Origin: Hirundichthys speculiger
Taxonomy: Eukaryota > Chordata > Actinopteri > Beloniformes > Exocoetidae
Direction of reading: 5' to 3'
Length of the DNA: 64,000 nt
Assembly: GCA_018398805.1 (NCBI GenBank)
Contig: JAGFBZ010001170.1
Location: 707,001-771,000 of the forward strand
How positions within the stretch are numbered: the stretch's first letter is position 1; every line of letters starts with the position of its first letter. Under the pieces are notes generated by a model that had not been told where the DNA came from, searched no databases, and saw only the letters and a list, made by a program, of their open reading frames with translations. Below are positions 23,824 through 36,921 of the stretch, in pieces. Position numbers and translations under genes: made by a program.

Positions 23824-26486
23824 TTTGTTTCAACGGTTATCCAAAAAGCTAATTGGAAATAACAAGCAAACAGAAAAAAAGAAAAAAAAAATTTGCTGTG
23901 GTTTGCTTTCACTTCATCGAAATTCACCTTTTATTTCCAGCAGACAGATGTTTCTAATCAAATGTCACTTGATTAATTTATCACCAGCTCGTGTAGAGCG
24001 CCTCTGTAAAAGCAGACATTTTGACAGCTTGCTGGTCTGGAGCATTTAATATAGAAACATTTGCTGCTGCCCATCAGTCTGGGAGCTGTAATAAGACCAT
24101 TTCCAACACCGTTGTCAAAGCAGTTGTTCAAAGCAGGTTATTTTCGGGGTTGGAGACAGCCACTCAAGTCCACTGCAACCACTATTCCATAGAGATGTGC
24201 CTGTTTAGGAATTTGTGCTACAGCTTCACAGCTAAAGTGAAAGCTGCATGATGTAAAGTTCGCTGGAGAAAAAGATGGGGAGGCTGAATAATTCCACCCT
24301 GATCTAGATCTGTGATGTCACAGAACCCTGAAAATCAGAACGGCTCAATGAAGGGACTGAGGCAGCTCCAAACAACTGACACAGTTGTGTTTTATCAGAG
24401 GTTTTGATTTGTTTTGCTTTTCAGACGTCCAAACATATAAAGTCTCAAGAACAGATTTTTTTTTTTCATAATAATGACATACTATGTATTTTTTATTTCA
24501 GTTATTCAAGGTTTACTTTTGATCAGTGATGAAACCTTGAACACAACATTCTGAGTTGATTCCACATGTTGTCAGTGGGGCCCAAACGTGATAAGAATGT
24601 TGTTTTCTTTATCAATCAGTATTCAGCTGCTTTTGACTTGTGAGGCTTTTAGCTGGTGAATTTTTATCTCTCTAGTAGTGATTGATGTCATGAATTTCTT
24701 TAGATACACAAGGAAAAAAATGCAAATAAAAGATCAATAAAATGCTTAATAATAAACATGTTTGGTATGTAGATTTAACAACTGAATATTGTAAATGTGT
24801 AGATCTGACAGAGTGGAGAATTTGTGCAGGAGTTACTGGTACATATGGACATCGCACACAATGTTGTTTCTGTAAATAAGAATACAGCATAACTGACAGC
24901 CTGTCAGATATAATAAGGACTGAAATGCATCGTTGGTTGTACTGCATTTAGGGGTAGTATGTTATTCCCCAGCAGCAGATGTCCATTAAAGTATTACAAA
25001 CTAGTCTGCAAAGAGGTGGAGCTGCTATCAACTGTAAATATGCAGTAAGAGTCAGAGCCCTCCATCTCAATTTGTCTCTTCTTTAACGTAAGCTTAAAAA
25101 AATTAGGTTTTTAACAACATGTTCTAAGGTGTTAAGTTGCAGGATTTGGTTAAATATTCAGAGCTAGCCATTAGGAACATCAATTAGCTTTGCACAAACA
25201 CAGTCAACTAAAAAGCCCATATCATCATTGTACTCATTTCACATCAGTTCCTTGTGAGAATTTCAACACCTGGTTTGCTTCCGTTTATGGTCTGGTCCTT
25301 TTGTATTCGTGTGTCTCCATAGACCCAGCTCACGTCGTCTCCGCCTTTCAACAACAGGATTTGAGAGCGTCCCCACAGGTGACTTCTGTCGTCCCAACAA
25401 GTACAACTCTGCTTAAAAAGAGCCGTCTCTGAGTTCTCAAACCTTTTGATGTTAAAAACAAGGCACTGGGTTTTCCTCCTCTGTCTTAAAGAAAAGGAAT
25501 GTTTCACCAGTTTGGAAGAGGATGATGTCTGCCTCATCAGGCAGAGGAGAGTAGAGGCAGAGCTAATTTGCACTCACATCTAACCCATTTTAAGACATCA
25601 AGGCATTTTAAGAAATCTTTACAGAGAGTAAAATCTAAATGTGAGTTGATTACGAAAAATATCAGCAGGCATCAACATAATCTTTATGGATTAGGCAATG
25701 CCTGGTCAGGTTTTATCTGTGATTTGGACCTTAAAGAGCTTGGCATGATTCAGATCATAGTGATAGGTAAGTTTAACTGAAGTAGTTTAACTGGCATAGT
25801 TAAACTACTTCAGTTAAACTTACTATGGCTATTTGAATACATGTAGAAAATAGAATGCATAAACAAATTAATGAATAAGACACTTTTTGCTGTCTTTGTA
25901 ATAATATTATGGCCATCAGGACTAATGCCTCAGTCTTAACTTGATTTCTCAAATAAAGGTTTTATAAAAAACCTGTACTGTTACAACAAACAAGGAGGTG
26001 ATGGTACCACCTCAATGCTTGTTTTTTTTAATAACTGTTCCACAGACCATGGTGACCACCGCTGCATTTGGTGCTTTTACAACACGCTTAAACTTCCAGT
26101 TTTGGAAGCAACTATACGAACTTCCCCTGATTAGGAAGATGCTGGTTTAGTACCAAAACAGGGAAGAATATCAACATGCTGACCTTCACAAGAAGTTCCA
26201 AATTCTGTCAATTCTGCAATGCACAGATAAACATTGACTGTGAAATGAGTAATGATCCTGTCTACTTCTACTGGAACAACTGGAGGAAGCCATAATGGAG
26301 ATGGACGCTTGTCTGCAATCTTTGAACCAAATTCAGTAAGTTCTAAAAGTCCAGAGCCAGCAGGTGTGACGTGAAGTATCCTTAGTCTTATTGTCTAAGG
26401 CTGATTTTTAAAAGCTGCTGATATGAGAAAACTGCAACAAAAATGAAAGTGTAGTTTAATTGCTGCTAAACATACCCTAACCGGCT
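23824..26486. other. Intronic sequence with one striking hairpin
   Basis: No gene or transposon was recognised apart from the perfect palindrome at 25,767-25,823. Open frames at 24,672-24,947 and 25,244-25,573 have no family resemblance. Confidence 0.4.
25767..25823. repeat. Perfect 26-bp inverted repeat with 5-base loop
   Basis: The left arm (25,767-25,792) begins GTAAGTTTAACTGAAG and the right arm (25,798-25,823) is its exact reverse complement, with GGCAT as the loop. Pairing stops immediately outside the arms except for one possible G-T wobble. Each arm holds the word GTTTAACT twice. Function unknown: it may be a tiny foldback element, a recent inverted duplication or a hairpin-forming RNA. 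Confidence 0.85.
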
Positions 26487-27140
26487 GCTTTATTAGGTAC
26501 ACCTGTTTAATTGCTTGTTAACACAAATAGCTAATCAGCCTGTCACACAGTAGCGACTCAATGCATTTAGGCATGTAGACATGGTCAAGAAGACTTGCTG
26601 ATGTTCAGCAAATTGTTCGAAGAAGATAGTATGTAAAGTAAGCGGCAGTTGTGTGGGTAAAAATGGACAGATTGGTTTGAGATGATAAAAAGACAACAAC
26701 TCAATGGGCGACATCAGCAGATGGCAACACTGGGTGCCACTGTCAGCTAAAGAAAGGAAACTGAAGCTGTAATTTGTAAAGCCTCAGCAAAATTAGAGAT
26801 TAGAAAAAAAAACTTGTCCTGGTCTGATGAGTCTCAATTTCAGCTGGGACATTCAGATAGTAGGGTCAGAATTTGGCATAAAGAACATAAAAGCATGGAT
26901 CCATCTTGCTTTATGTCATCGGTTCAGGCTAGTGGTGGTTTAATGGTGTGGGGGATATTTTCTTGGAACACTTTGGGCCTCTTTGTACCACTTGAGCATT
27001 GCCAGTGTTGGACTGTAGAGTTCACAGTACATGGATACACCACGTAGCCTGGAATGTCTCATGGGGTTCAGCACATCAACATTCTTCCCTGTTTTGTCCT
27101 AACTCTTGCAGTAAACCAGTGCCCTCTGAACCAGTGGGAG
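26487..27140 (+). mobile_element. Tc1-like transposon remnant, second family
   Basis: The left end contains CTGCTTTATTAGGTACACCT and then TTAACACAAATAGCTAATCA, which I recognise as the 5' end of a common fish Tc1-like family. The matching right inverted repeat is not seen, so the copy is 3'-truncated or deleted. The interior retains about a third of a transposase. Confidence 0.7.
26580..27050 (+). pseudogene. Tc1-like transposase fragment
   Basis: The open frame from 26,814 reads SWSDESQFQLGHSDSRVRIW and continues with GGLMVWGIFSWNTLG, matching the region around the first catalytic Asp of Tc1 transposases. The N-terminal HTH is degraded upstream, and the segment with the remaining catalytic residues is missing. 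It cannot encode an active enzyme. It is a different family from the copy at 22,637, judging by its terminal sequence. Confidence 0.7.
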
Positions 27141-30100
27141 TTTCATATTATTTTTTTTGTTGTTGTTTTTTTTTTTCAAAATTGGAAGTTTTCATATCTT
27201 CCAAAAGCCCAAAATGCAGCATTAACAAACGACTTCGACTGGTGCCGCCACCTAGTGGATACCATTTTCGCAGTACTCTGGTAACCCCTATTCATCGTTG
27301 CAACACTTTAGATAAGATGAAAAAACACAAAAAAGCACACCATGTCCACTGTGACTTGCATTGTTCGACACAATGGTTTAGTCTCACTCTCATTTTTCCT
27401 TCCATCATTACTTTCTTGAGTCTTTTAGTCCCCAAATACTCACACTCATGCCTTATAATGTTAACTGTAGCTGTGTGAGCTAGTTTCAAATATTTTCATT
27501 CATCAATGGCAGTGAGAGCTGAACAACGTATCCTAAAAGTAATCAAATAAAAACAAATGAAATGAAAATGATTTTTTATCATAAACATTTTTTGAGGGCT
27601 GCTCTAAGACACTGAAACTAAATTATATTTTAAATGATATTTGAAGAAACATATGCAGCTGATTTGAAGGACCTTGGAGAAGCCTAGCTGCTGCTTTGAG
27701 CATTTTAAAGTACCAGCATATTAAATTTAATTGCCGCTGGTGTTCATCACTTAGTCTAAGAGATCTGTTAACATGGTCAGTTCATGATGACATACTCTGG
27801 GGTAAAGTGAAAAAAAAAAGGTTTTACATTTGGTTTGATGTTTTTTAGAATGTTAATAAATCACCTTTCAGTTTCACATTGAAGCTGTTATAATTTTAAA
27901 TGTAATCTACAGAACAGAAAAGCAAAACCAATAAATTTAATCTTTATAAACTTAATCTGTACATTTTTCTTCTCTCAGCTGTACAGTTGCCTTCGTGTTA
28001 CATTTATAACTGTTTTCCTCAATATCCATAACATTTCAAAAACTCAGATAGTGAAAATCTTGAATAGAAAATAATATTTAACTTATTACACTAAACACAA
28101 TGGCAATGAATTAAAGAAAGGCTAGTTTCACTCTGATGAATAAGATAATAAATAAGGCATGAATAAGGCATGAATTGAATCAGCTTTAAAGTGTGAGTAT
28201 CTGAAGTAAAACAAGATTGGTGTAACCTTGTGAGGAACTAATAAAAAAATAATTTGCTTGGCATTTATCGGGAGCTAAGTGACAGATATCCTTGGTCCAA
28301 AGGGAGATTAACCGGAGGCTCTCAACAAGTTGGCTTTCGTGAAATTTGTTATGCGTGGAGTTGTGTGACAGCAGTGCAGGGCTGCTGCCTGCCAATGATT
28401 ACAACCCTTGTAAGGCGTAGGCGGCGAGCCTGTATTTAGAATCAAACCTCTCTCCTTGGTTGAGGGTAAAGTTGGAAACTTTGAGAAGCTCGGTGTTGTT
28501 TTGCCATGATTTGGAGATGGTGGTTGTTATATGGGGTGGCAGTAGGTGCTGCACTTAGCAGAAGTGAGATTGAGGTAAGGCCTGATTGCAGTCAGGGAAT
28601 GAGCTGCCAGCTGACAGGCATCACTCTGAATCAGGAAGCTGATCGCTCTGTGCTCCAGAGTGCCGTGTCAATTAAATAGCAGGAGACCAGGCAGGTGGAA
28701 AAGAGGATAGCCTCATTTCAGTGCTGCAGCAGTCTGAAGATTGGCTTCAGATTGCTGCAGGCATCCACTCTATTCAGCCAGATCTCAATTTGACTGGCTC
28801 AATCCCCCCTACACAGCAGGCAGGTGGATAACAGAAAGATTTCATTCATATCAAAACCACATCTTTAGATCTCTTCAAAGTGTGCAGAGTTGAAACATGA
28901 TGACATAGTTGAAGTATGAGGGGATACTGGGATGATTCTTCAGTGTGTTTTAAAGAAATAACCTGAAAGTAGGACGAGCCAACGGTGATGATAATGGATT
29001 TGCTTCATTGTATTCTCAACAGCTGGGTTCCATACCCACCTGTTTTAACTTATATTGTTGAATTTGTTGTCCTCATGCTGTGAAAAATAATTTTTTTGCC
29101 GTTTTACTTTTTTCAAATATGCATCCAAAACAAGGGGTCCTTGTCTTAACTGAGTGGCACTTGAGCAGAAGCTCACAGGCAGATGACCAGATGTTCATCC
29201 ATATTTTCACATTAGAAAGCAGAATTTATATCCACCCCTACCATACTGTTTTTCATCTTTCTGTTTAGTCTACAGTAGATTTAATGGCACCCCTATGATC
29301 CACTAGTTAAACTCTTGACTTCATCAGTCCACAGTCCATCACATTCTCCCTAAGGGCTTGATGGATTTGTTTAACTTCTGCTCTTTGACTTTTGCTTTTC
29401 TTTACTCGATTGCTTTAAAAACAATTTCAGTGTTCAATGTGTTAACTGGAAACAAACTCTGCTCTGTGATCTGACTGACTTCTTGATAACTAAATGTGTG
29501 TTTATTTTTCTCTTCAAGGTTAATCATGAAGATCATACTTTATATGAGAAAAGTAATAGTTGGATTCTTTAAAATAAGTGCAGTGAGGTTCACGTAAAGG
29601 TCATGTGACACATTTTCACTCCACAAATCCCACAAGCAAGAACTTTCAAAGACATAAATGTGTACGTTGATTCTTTGTTCATTATTCTTGCAGATGCATA
29701 TATTTGAATAATATTTGTGGCACAATAGGATTTCATGAGCAAATGTCTGTAACAGTCACTAACCTACTAGACAGAACTGCTACTACTCATATTTTCTTCT
29801 TCTTCTTCTGCCCTCTGCACTTCCTGTCGTCCATTGCAATAACAAACAAACATTTGAGTAGGAAAGACATGATTGTCTATAATATTTATTTGGTTTTATA
29901 TCACATGGGCATTAAAAATTCCACATCAATGGATATTAATGAACAATGTAATCATATGTTGTCTTTTAAGTTATCTTTTCACTGCTCCTCTTTTACCTTT
30001 CAGCATCTGCGTGTTAGCTGGTCACTTTTGTTCTTAGTACTTTTCCAAATCATAAACAGTGACATTAAGATAACAGAAGTAAAACTGCCTCTTAGATAAA

Positions 30101-30185
30101 ACTGGGTGCTAACTGCTGCTAACTAGATATTTTCTGACGGGAGTACTTTTGTGTAAAACAAACTCACCAATAAGGAGCCAGTAAT
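27141..30185. other. AT-rich intronic sequence, no gene recognised
   Basis: Contains poly-T runs near 27,150-27,180 and a small tandem repeat near 28,152-28,175. The 159-residue open frame at 26,999-27,478 begins inside a Tc1 remnant and runs through low-complexity sequence, so it is not a credible gene. Confidence 0.4.
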
Positions 30186-30345
30186 GTCGTCATCATCATG
30201 TCAGGCATTTCCCTTCAGGGATGAATAAAGTACTTTTGATTAAATTGAATAAATCTATCCTATATACAGTTGAAACCAGAAGTTTACATACACTACCTCA
30301 CTATCTGACATTAAACCAGACTTCTGTTTTAGGTCAGTTAGACAG
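30186..30345. repeat. LINE-like tail joined to a truncated Tc1 end
   Basis: A segment with CCCTTCAGGGATGAATAAAG and AAATTGAAT resembles the 3' tail of a fish non-LTR element. It is followed at 30,267 by CAGTTGAAACCAGAAGTTTA, the terminal sequence of a Sleeping-Beauty-like Tc1 family. The Tc1 part is internally shortened and fades at about 30,345. The same junction occurs at 32,040-32,200 and, inverted, at 47,805-47,925. Confidence 0.7.
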
Positions 30346-31553
30346 ATTTTTGACACAGCTGTTTCACAGCAATCCTCGAGCAAAAAGTGAAACTCCAGTT
30401 GCAGAAGAAGTGCGCAGTGAGGTCATCAAACTGGAGAGCAGAATAACTAATTTGGGTGCAGAAAGACAGTTTTCAGATGCAGCTCTGCATATTTGCACAG
30501 GAGCACAGACTTTTTGAGTGTGAAGTCAGAAATTTGATGGAGAGTAGTGCAATGTTTGAATGACAAAACAAGGAAGCCTGTTGTTAGTAGTTACCCCTAC
30601 TTTTTTGCTCTTTCTCATGTTTGGCTTTTGAACTTTCCACAAGAATTCCTGTGTGACCGGACTGTGTTTCTGTGTACAAAATGGTGAATAAAGTTCTTAA
30701 TATTAATAAATCTAAAAGGTATGCTCCTGATAAAAGACAGAGGGTCTATTGAGGTTTATTCAGATAAATGAGTCTTAGTTGAATGAAAACTTTAAATGTC
30801 ATGGTGGAGGTTATAGCCATGAGGAGATAAGTTGTTTGCAGTGTCTCTTCCAATTTGAAAGCCATTGAAAATTTCCTTGCTGCTTGGCTGAAAGTTGTGT
30901 TTTATGCCAGCAACTATAATGCATATACATGAATGAATGAATATACATGAAAATGAAAATATTGATGCTGGTAGATGGGTTGAATCCGTAGATGGGTTGA
31001 ATCCGTTGAAACAAGCCAGTGACTGCATACATGAGCTGCATACACGACAGCACTTGGCTGGATGAAAATTTATGTGGGGCTAGTTTATGTGGACCGCTGA
31101 TTCAGTTAAATGAGTCAGATGTTGTAGTTTGACTATTGTCTACGTAAGCATCACTTTTCCCATAAAGGTTTTGACCACAGTTTAGAGTGTTGTAGGATCA
31201 TTTGCTGCCTCTAACTCAAAATGCAATTGGTATTCTTTTACAACTACATTTTAATTTCCCTCAGAGAAGTACATATAGAAGTTAGAAAAAGTACATTGCT
31301 AGCTGGAACAATAATGAAGATTGCAGTGGCAGAAAAAAGGTCAAAAACCGCTGATGCAACTTAAGTTACATCTGCTGAGTAAACAAAGACTGGTGATCGA
31401 CGCTGAGTCCATTAATACACTAAACACGGATGCATCTGAAATGGTATCTAACAGTAAACCATTACTTATTTCCCATTAAAAAAAGCCCCACCCATATATC
31501 TCAGATGAATCTGTATTTTTTGTGAGAAGATGAGGCTTGTAATGCTGCTATAT

Positions 31554-31960
31554 AACTAGAAAAGCACTTGGAGAGCGCAGACCTCCGCCAAGCACAACAG
31601 TTCTCCCATATAGCGATTTACAGATTGCGATAAAATCCGTGTTCTGGATCAGATCCAGATCAGCCTTTGAAATTTGATAGAGGTTCCCATTGTCAATCCC
31701 TGAGTCAAATTTCATGAGTTTTGGGCAATAATTAATGGAGATATTGAGAAACAAAATGTTCGACCCTATTGACCGCAATGTTATTGAAAATTTTAAAGTG
31801 ATCCAGAATCCAGGATTTCTTCCGAATCACACCCAAAATGAAATCAGTTCTTCCTTTTCACATTTCTGACAACTCCATCCATAACTTTTTGAGTTATCTT
31901 GTACACAGACAGACAGACAGATAAATGCCGGCAAAAACATAACCTCCTTGGCGGAAGTAA
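31554..31960 (+). repeat. RTE/Expander-like repeat, copy A
   Basis: Starts AACTAGAAAAGCACTTGGAG, continues with CAGACCTCCGCCAAG and ends ACATAACCTCCTTGGCGGAA after a short (CAGA)n run. I recognise this as a common fish retroelement tail of RTE/Expander type, though the name is uncertain. The two ends are partly complementary (CTCCGCCAAG and CTTGGCGGA). It is the longest of four copies here, and it contains no credible gene. Confidence 0.65.
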
Positions 31961-32554
31961 TGACATCATACATGAGGGGGCTTTTAGAGTAAACACACAG
32001 GGATGGGTATAGCAATGGACAGGTATAAATTCATTTATTCATTTCCCTTCAGGGATGAATAAAGTACTTTTAATTGAATTGAATAACTCTATCCTACATA
32101 CAGTTGAAACCAGAAGTTTACATACACTGAAAAGACTTACAACCTTTTTTTCCTCACTATCTGACATTAAACCAGACTAAACATTTCTGTTTTAGGTCTG
32201 TTTGGATTCCAAAAATGATTTCTTTTTACTAAATGCCAGAATAACGTGAAAGAGAATTTTTTTTCAAAAAACCTTTTTATGACTTTCTTCAAAATCAGAA
32301 GTTTTCATACACTTCCTCAGTGATGAACAGCGTTGCCTTTAAACTGTCTGAGTCAAATGTTTTGGGTTCCTTCCCCAAGTTTCTCACAATGGTTTGTTGG
32401 AGTTTTGGTTAATTTCTCCTGACAGTACTGTGAGTTGTAGGATCCTTGCTGGCACAGCTTCTCAGGTCTGTCCACAAATTTTCTATAGGATTGAGATCAG
32501 GGTTTCATAATGACCACTGTATATGTATATATACAGTGTACAGACCACTGTATA

Positions 32555-32680
<126 letters not shown>

Positions 32681-33054
32681 TACAGTCATGGAAAAAATTA
32701 TTAGACCACCCTTGTTTTCTTCAGTTTCTTGTTCATTTTAATGCCTGGTACAACTAAAGGTACATTTGTTTGGACAAACATAACGATAACCACAAAGATT
32801 GCTCATAAGAGTTTTATTTAAGAGCTGATATCTTACCATTTTTCCATGGTTTTCTTGATTATAACCTAAATCACTTAAGTTTTTACATCAATAGCTATGG
32901 CGTTGTACTGCCAAAAACACTGCTTTTATGCATTCAGTGTTTTCTTTTCTGTCTGTTTTAGTCACATGATGACGTTTAGTACCAAGTACTAGTATTAAAA
33001 TGAACAAGAAAGTGAAGAAAAAATGGTGGTCTAATAATTTTTTCCATGACTGTA
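32681..33054. mobile_element. Tc1/mariner-type MITE, copy 2, inside (TA)n
   Basis: Terminal inverted repeats of about 30 bp (left TACAGTCATGGAAAAAATTA, right TTTTTTCCATGACTGTA) enclose the same interior as 1,131-1,500. Both flanks are TA array, so the insertion most likely used a TA within the microsatellite. No transposase. Confidence 0.85.
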
Positions 33055-33056
33055 TA

Positions 33057-33129
<73 letters not shown>

Positions 33130-33130
33130 A
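33055..33130. repeat. (TA)n microsatellite, right block
   Basis: Continuation of the TA array on the other side of the MITE, with a few G substitutions at each margin resembling those in the left block. Confidence 0.95.
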
Positions 33131-33335
33131 TGGTTTTAACATGTACTTACTTAATCCTTAATTAATCCTACCCCTTCTCCGATGTTCCATAATTATCTTT
33201 AAAATTTATCCAGTATAAACTTAGAGTCATTTTTCATTTGGAAGACTCATTTTTATACAAGCTTCAACTTCCTGGCTGATGTGTTGAGATTTTGCTTCAA
33301 TAGTTCAACATGTTCTTTCCTAATGATTTCATCTA

Positions 33336-33437
<102 letters not shown>

Positions 33438-33990
33438 TTACCTCTTTTTCCTCCAAATGTAACAATGGTCATTAAGGCCAAACAGATCAGTTTTAGTTTC
33501 ATCAGACCACAGGACATGTCTCATAAAATTAAGGTATGCCCCTGTCTGCATTTGCAAATTGTAATTTGGCTTTTTTAAATGTTGCTTTTGGATCCTTCCC
33601 AACTGAGTGTCATTTCAACCCATGTCAGTACAGGACTCGTTTTACTGTGGATGGTGACACTATGTTACCAGCTTCACCCAGCATCTTCACAAGGTGTTTT
33701 GCTTTTTTTCTGAGATTAATACACACATTTGGCACCAAAGCACATTCATGTCTGGGACACAGAACCCGTCTCCTTCCTCAGCAGCATGATGGCTGGACAT
33801 TCCCATGGTGTTATAGTTGAGGATAACTGTCTAAACAGATGAACGTGGCACCTTCAGGCATCTGAAAACTGTACCTAAGGATAAACCAGGCTTGTCAAGG
33901 TCCACAGTTCTCTATCTGATAGCTGATTTCTTTGGATTTTTGATGACACACAATAGGGTGGGCCTTAAAATACATCCACAGATTACCCAC

Positions 33991-36093
33991 AATGCAACTC
34001 AATCAGCAACAATTCAGCCAAAGATGCTGGCATGTTATACGAACCACTGTAGCCTCAAACTTACTCACCAGATGGTTTGTAACAATGAACCATCTGGGAG
34101 GTCTTTATTTTCGGAAAATGGAACATGCTTAAAATTAAACTTTGATATCTTTCTGCATCAAGATCTGTGTTGTGCGAGTTTCATAGAATCAGATCAGCGT
34201 TTTGGAGCCTACATTTACATTTTTAAACTTGTGGGTTTCACCAGACTTTATGCAGCTCCCTCTAGATACACAGACATACAGTTACCCTGAGAGCTCATCC
34301 CTCTGCAACAGAAGAAAACACAAACACAGTCTGACAACAGGTGAAGCATCTCAGAAAAAACACTCTCCAACAAGGGAAAATATAGCAGGGTGATGGGATT
34401 GTTTCAAAATATATAGGAAATGTATCATGTGCAATATCAGTTTCACCAGAACAGGAAAATATTGCAATAAATAGTAGTCTGTTATTTTCCATCCATCCAT
34501 CCATCCATCCATCCATCCATCCATCCATCCATTTCTATTTTATTTTGGTCTAGCACTTTAGACCATCAAAATGTGTAATACTGCAGAAAATTAAAGGCCC
34601 TATATTAACCATTTCCTGACTGTCAAAGGCTCAGAATTGACTTAACTTATAGTATTTCCAGTGTTCAGGCTATATAGCTATTATTTTAAGAGGTCCAGTA
34701 TTGGTCAAGCATCCAAGATGTTTTCTTTTTTCAAAACAACTTTCTGTTCATTCAGACAGTTTACTTTTGTAAGTTCAGATCAGTCCAGCTCATGCATCTG
34801 TCCCAACGTGGGATGTTTTCCTAACATCGTGAAGATCTGTGTAACAGGAAACCAACTAAACATAGTATTTCAGATTCTATTGATCATGCACTCAACAGTG
34901 ATTAATCTTAAGTTAGCCTATTTCCTAATGCAAAGTCTCTATCTAATTTACAAACTAGACATCATGGCCAGTTTTACAGGTGGTTGCATGTATTTTTTCC
35001 ATTAATAGCTTGATCATAAACAGTGTTAATATTAGGTTGTTTAAAAACATACTTGCAGTGATATATGATCTACATGGGTTTTGTATGAACTGCATTAAAG
35101 CAGAACTAAGGACTTTTGTTCATGTGAAAATATCATTTTCAGTTTCAGTTGAATATTTACTTACTGTTACGAAGCTTTGTCAGATTGCAGTGATCTTCTA
35201 TCTGCCTTTTCACTAAAATATAATTTACCTATCACTGCTTTCTAAAATCACACACATCTGACACATGAAAGACATTAGAGATGTAATTAAGGATCGTTCA
35301 GAAGCAGGAAGCTTTTTTTGAATTCATGTATGGGCCATTATTATTTGACAGGATGTTGTGCTTTATTTGAGGTTGCCAAATGTGTTTTTCAGAATTTCAG
35401 CAACTGTTTTCCTTAACCTCTCTCTGATGCTGCAATTAATTTTGAGTATGTTGATGTGGGATATTTTTTGTGTGTTGTATTAGCTCCAAACTGGATTTGC
35501 TCAGAGCACTAAACAAGTTTATGCAGAGCTCTGTATCTGAGATGGTGTTTTCCTTTCTAAATGCTATCGCTGGAATTCTGCTGTCTCCTGCAGTAATTCC
35601 CTGTTCTGCTTTCAGCTTCCAAAGCTTCATACAGACATAATTCACTCTCATTCTAACACGTCTCCTAAATAAAGTCAATTCAATGGTGGAATGATGGACT
35701 GTGTGAGTCCCTTAAATAGCAAGAGATGCCAGAGCTTCAGTGTGCGGCAGGGAAAAACAGAACTCACATGTCCGAACATTAGATTTAAAATAACAAAAGG
35801 CCACGGTACACATCCGCCTCTGCCTAATTTTTGATTAGTACTTCTGTAGAAATGCTAATTTTGTATGCATTTTGCATCCCATTATGACTAAAAACAACAA
35901 CAAAAAAAAGGGAAAAAAACGCAAACAAAAAAAGTTGAGGCTGCTTGTTTTCAGGACCCAACAGCAATCCAATGTGCCTGGAAGGAAGACAGATGACCTT
36001 GCAAGAACTAAACCCATCCTCTGGGTGCCAAAGTGCTAAAAACGCAACAACGCCCGTAGCCAGCTGAGGGGCAGGTTATTTTGGGGAGACAAA
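33991..36093. other. Intronic sequence, no gene recognised
   Basis: Contains the (CCAT)n array at 34,489-34,531 and AT-rich DNA. Open frames at 33,892-34,290 and 34,661-35,005 show no family resemblance. Confidence 0.4.
34489..34531. repeat. (CCAT)n microsatellite
   Basis: About ten tandem CCAT units. The M-D-G-W open frame on the - strand is an artefact of the repeat. Confidence 0.95.
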
Positions 36094-36252
36094 GGGCCCG
36101 ATCTTGCACCTCCCATTACCCAATACCCAAAACCCATTACCTGCAAATCACAGATTTAGGAGCCGAAATGCAATCTTCCACCTCCCAATACCCAAAACCC
36201 ATTTTGCCGTCTCCCTTAAGCACATTGTGGGCGCGGCAATGGGCGTGTCACT

Positions 36253-36400
36253 AGCGCTTTCCACGAATTCGGTATCTTGCGGTACCTGTACTTCGCAGAT
36301 TTTGGGTATTGGGTAATGGGTGGTGTGACCACCCATTACCCAATACCCAAAATCTGCGAGACACCAGTACCGCAAGATACCGAGTTTGTGGAAAGCGCAA
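36253..36400. repeat. Large palindrome with a 31-bp perfect core hairpin
   Basis: The core arms at 36,294-36,324 and 36,328-36,358 are exact complements of 31 bp separated by GTG. Outside the core, pairing continues imperfectly to about 36,253 and 36,400, giving a hairpin of roughly 70 bp per arm. The arms contain repeated TTGGGTA/TAATGGG words. Open frames on both strands here mirror each other because of the palindrome. Confidence 0.85.
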
Positions 36401-36690
36401 CTGGCATGTCGGCGCGTAAAAGAGCGCGTCCAAATCCTGTCATTGCGCGTCCACCCAGTCACATGTGGACTGCACAACCGGCTCTACCTCTCGATTATGC
36501 ATCACTGTATTACTTTCATACATTATTCTCTTAAGGGCAGATGATGTCTGTACAGCTGTGACATGATCTCATTCAGATGTTTGCTGTGGAGGAAACGAGG
36601 AGATCACAGAACTCTGTTGTGAAAAAAGCACCGCTCCCAGCAACTATGCGTCTTGGCGCAGCTGTGCGTCTTTGCGCAGGGGATATGTTC

Positions 36691-36921
36691 AAGATAACTC
36701 AAAAAGTTATGGATGGATTTTGATGACATTTTCAGGAGTTGTCAGAAATGTGAAAAGGAAGAACTGATTTTATTTTGGGTGTGATCCGGAAGAAATCCTG
36801 GATTCTGGATCACTTTCAAATTTTCGATAACATTGCGCTGTTTAGTTGTTTCTTGAACCCTAAAGCAACCACAACTGCTGTGCTTGGCGGAGGTCTGCGC
36901 TCTCCGATTGCTTTTCTAGTT
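36691..36921 (-). repeat. RTE/Expander-like repeat, copy B (inverted)
   Basis: Reverse orientation relative to copy A: it ends GGCGGAGGTCTGCGCTCTCC and TTTTCTAGTT at 36,921. It carries the second half and the start of the unit but lacks part of the middle. It lies inside the element at 36,094-37,390 and so inserted later. Confidence 0.65.

Noticed and set aside
25767..25823. Reading the 26-bp hairpin as a mirtron because it begins GTAAGT
   Set aside because: The right arm ends in TTAC and not AG, so it cannot be a spliced mini-intron.
26999..27478. 159-codon open frame on the + strand
   Set aside because: Begins inside a Tc1 remnant and crosses a poly-T stretch; no domain.
36148..36534. Several mirrored open frames on both strands
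   Set aside because: They arise from the large palindrome, which gives similar translations on both strands.
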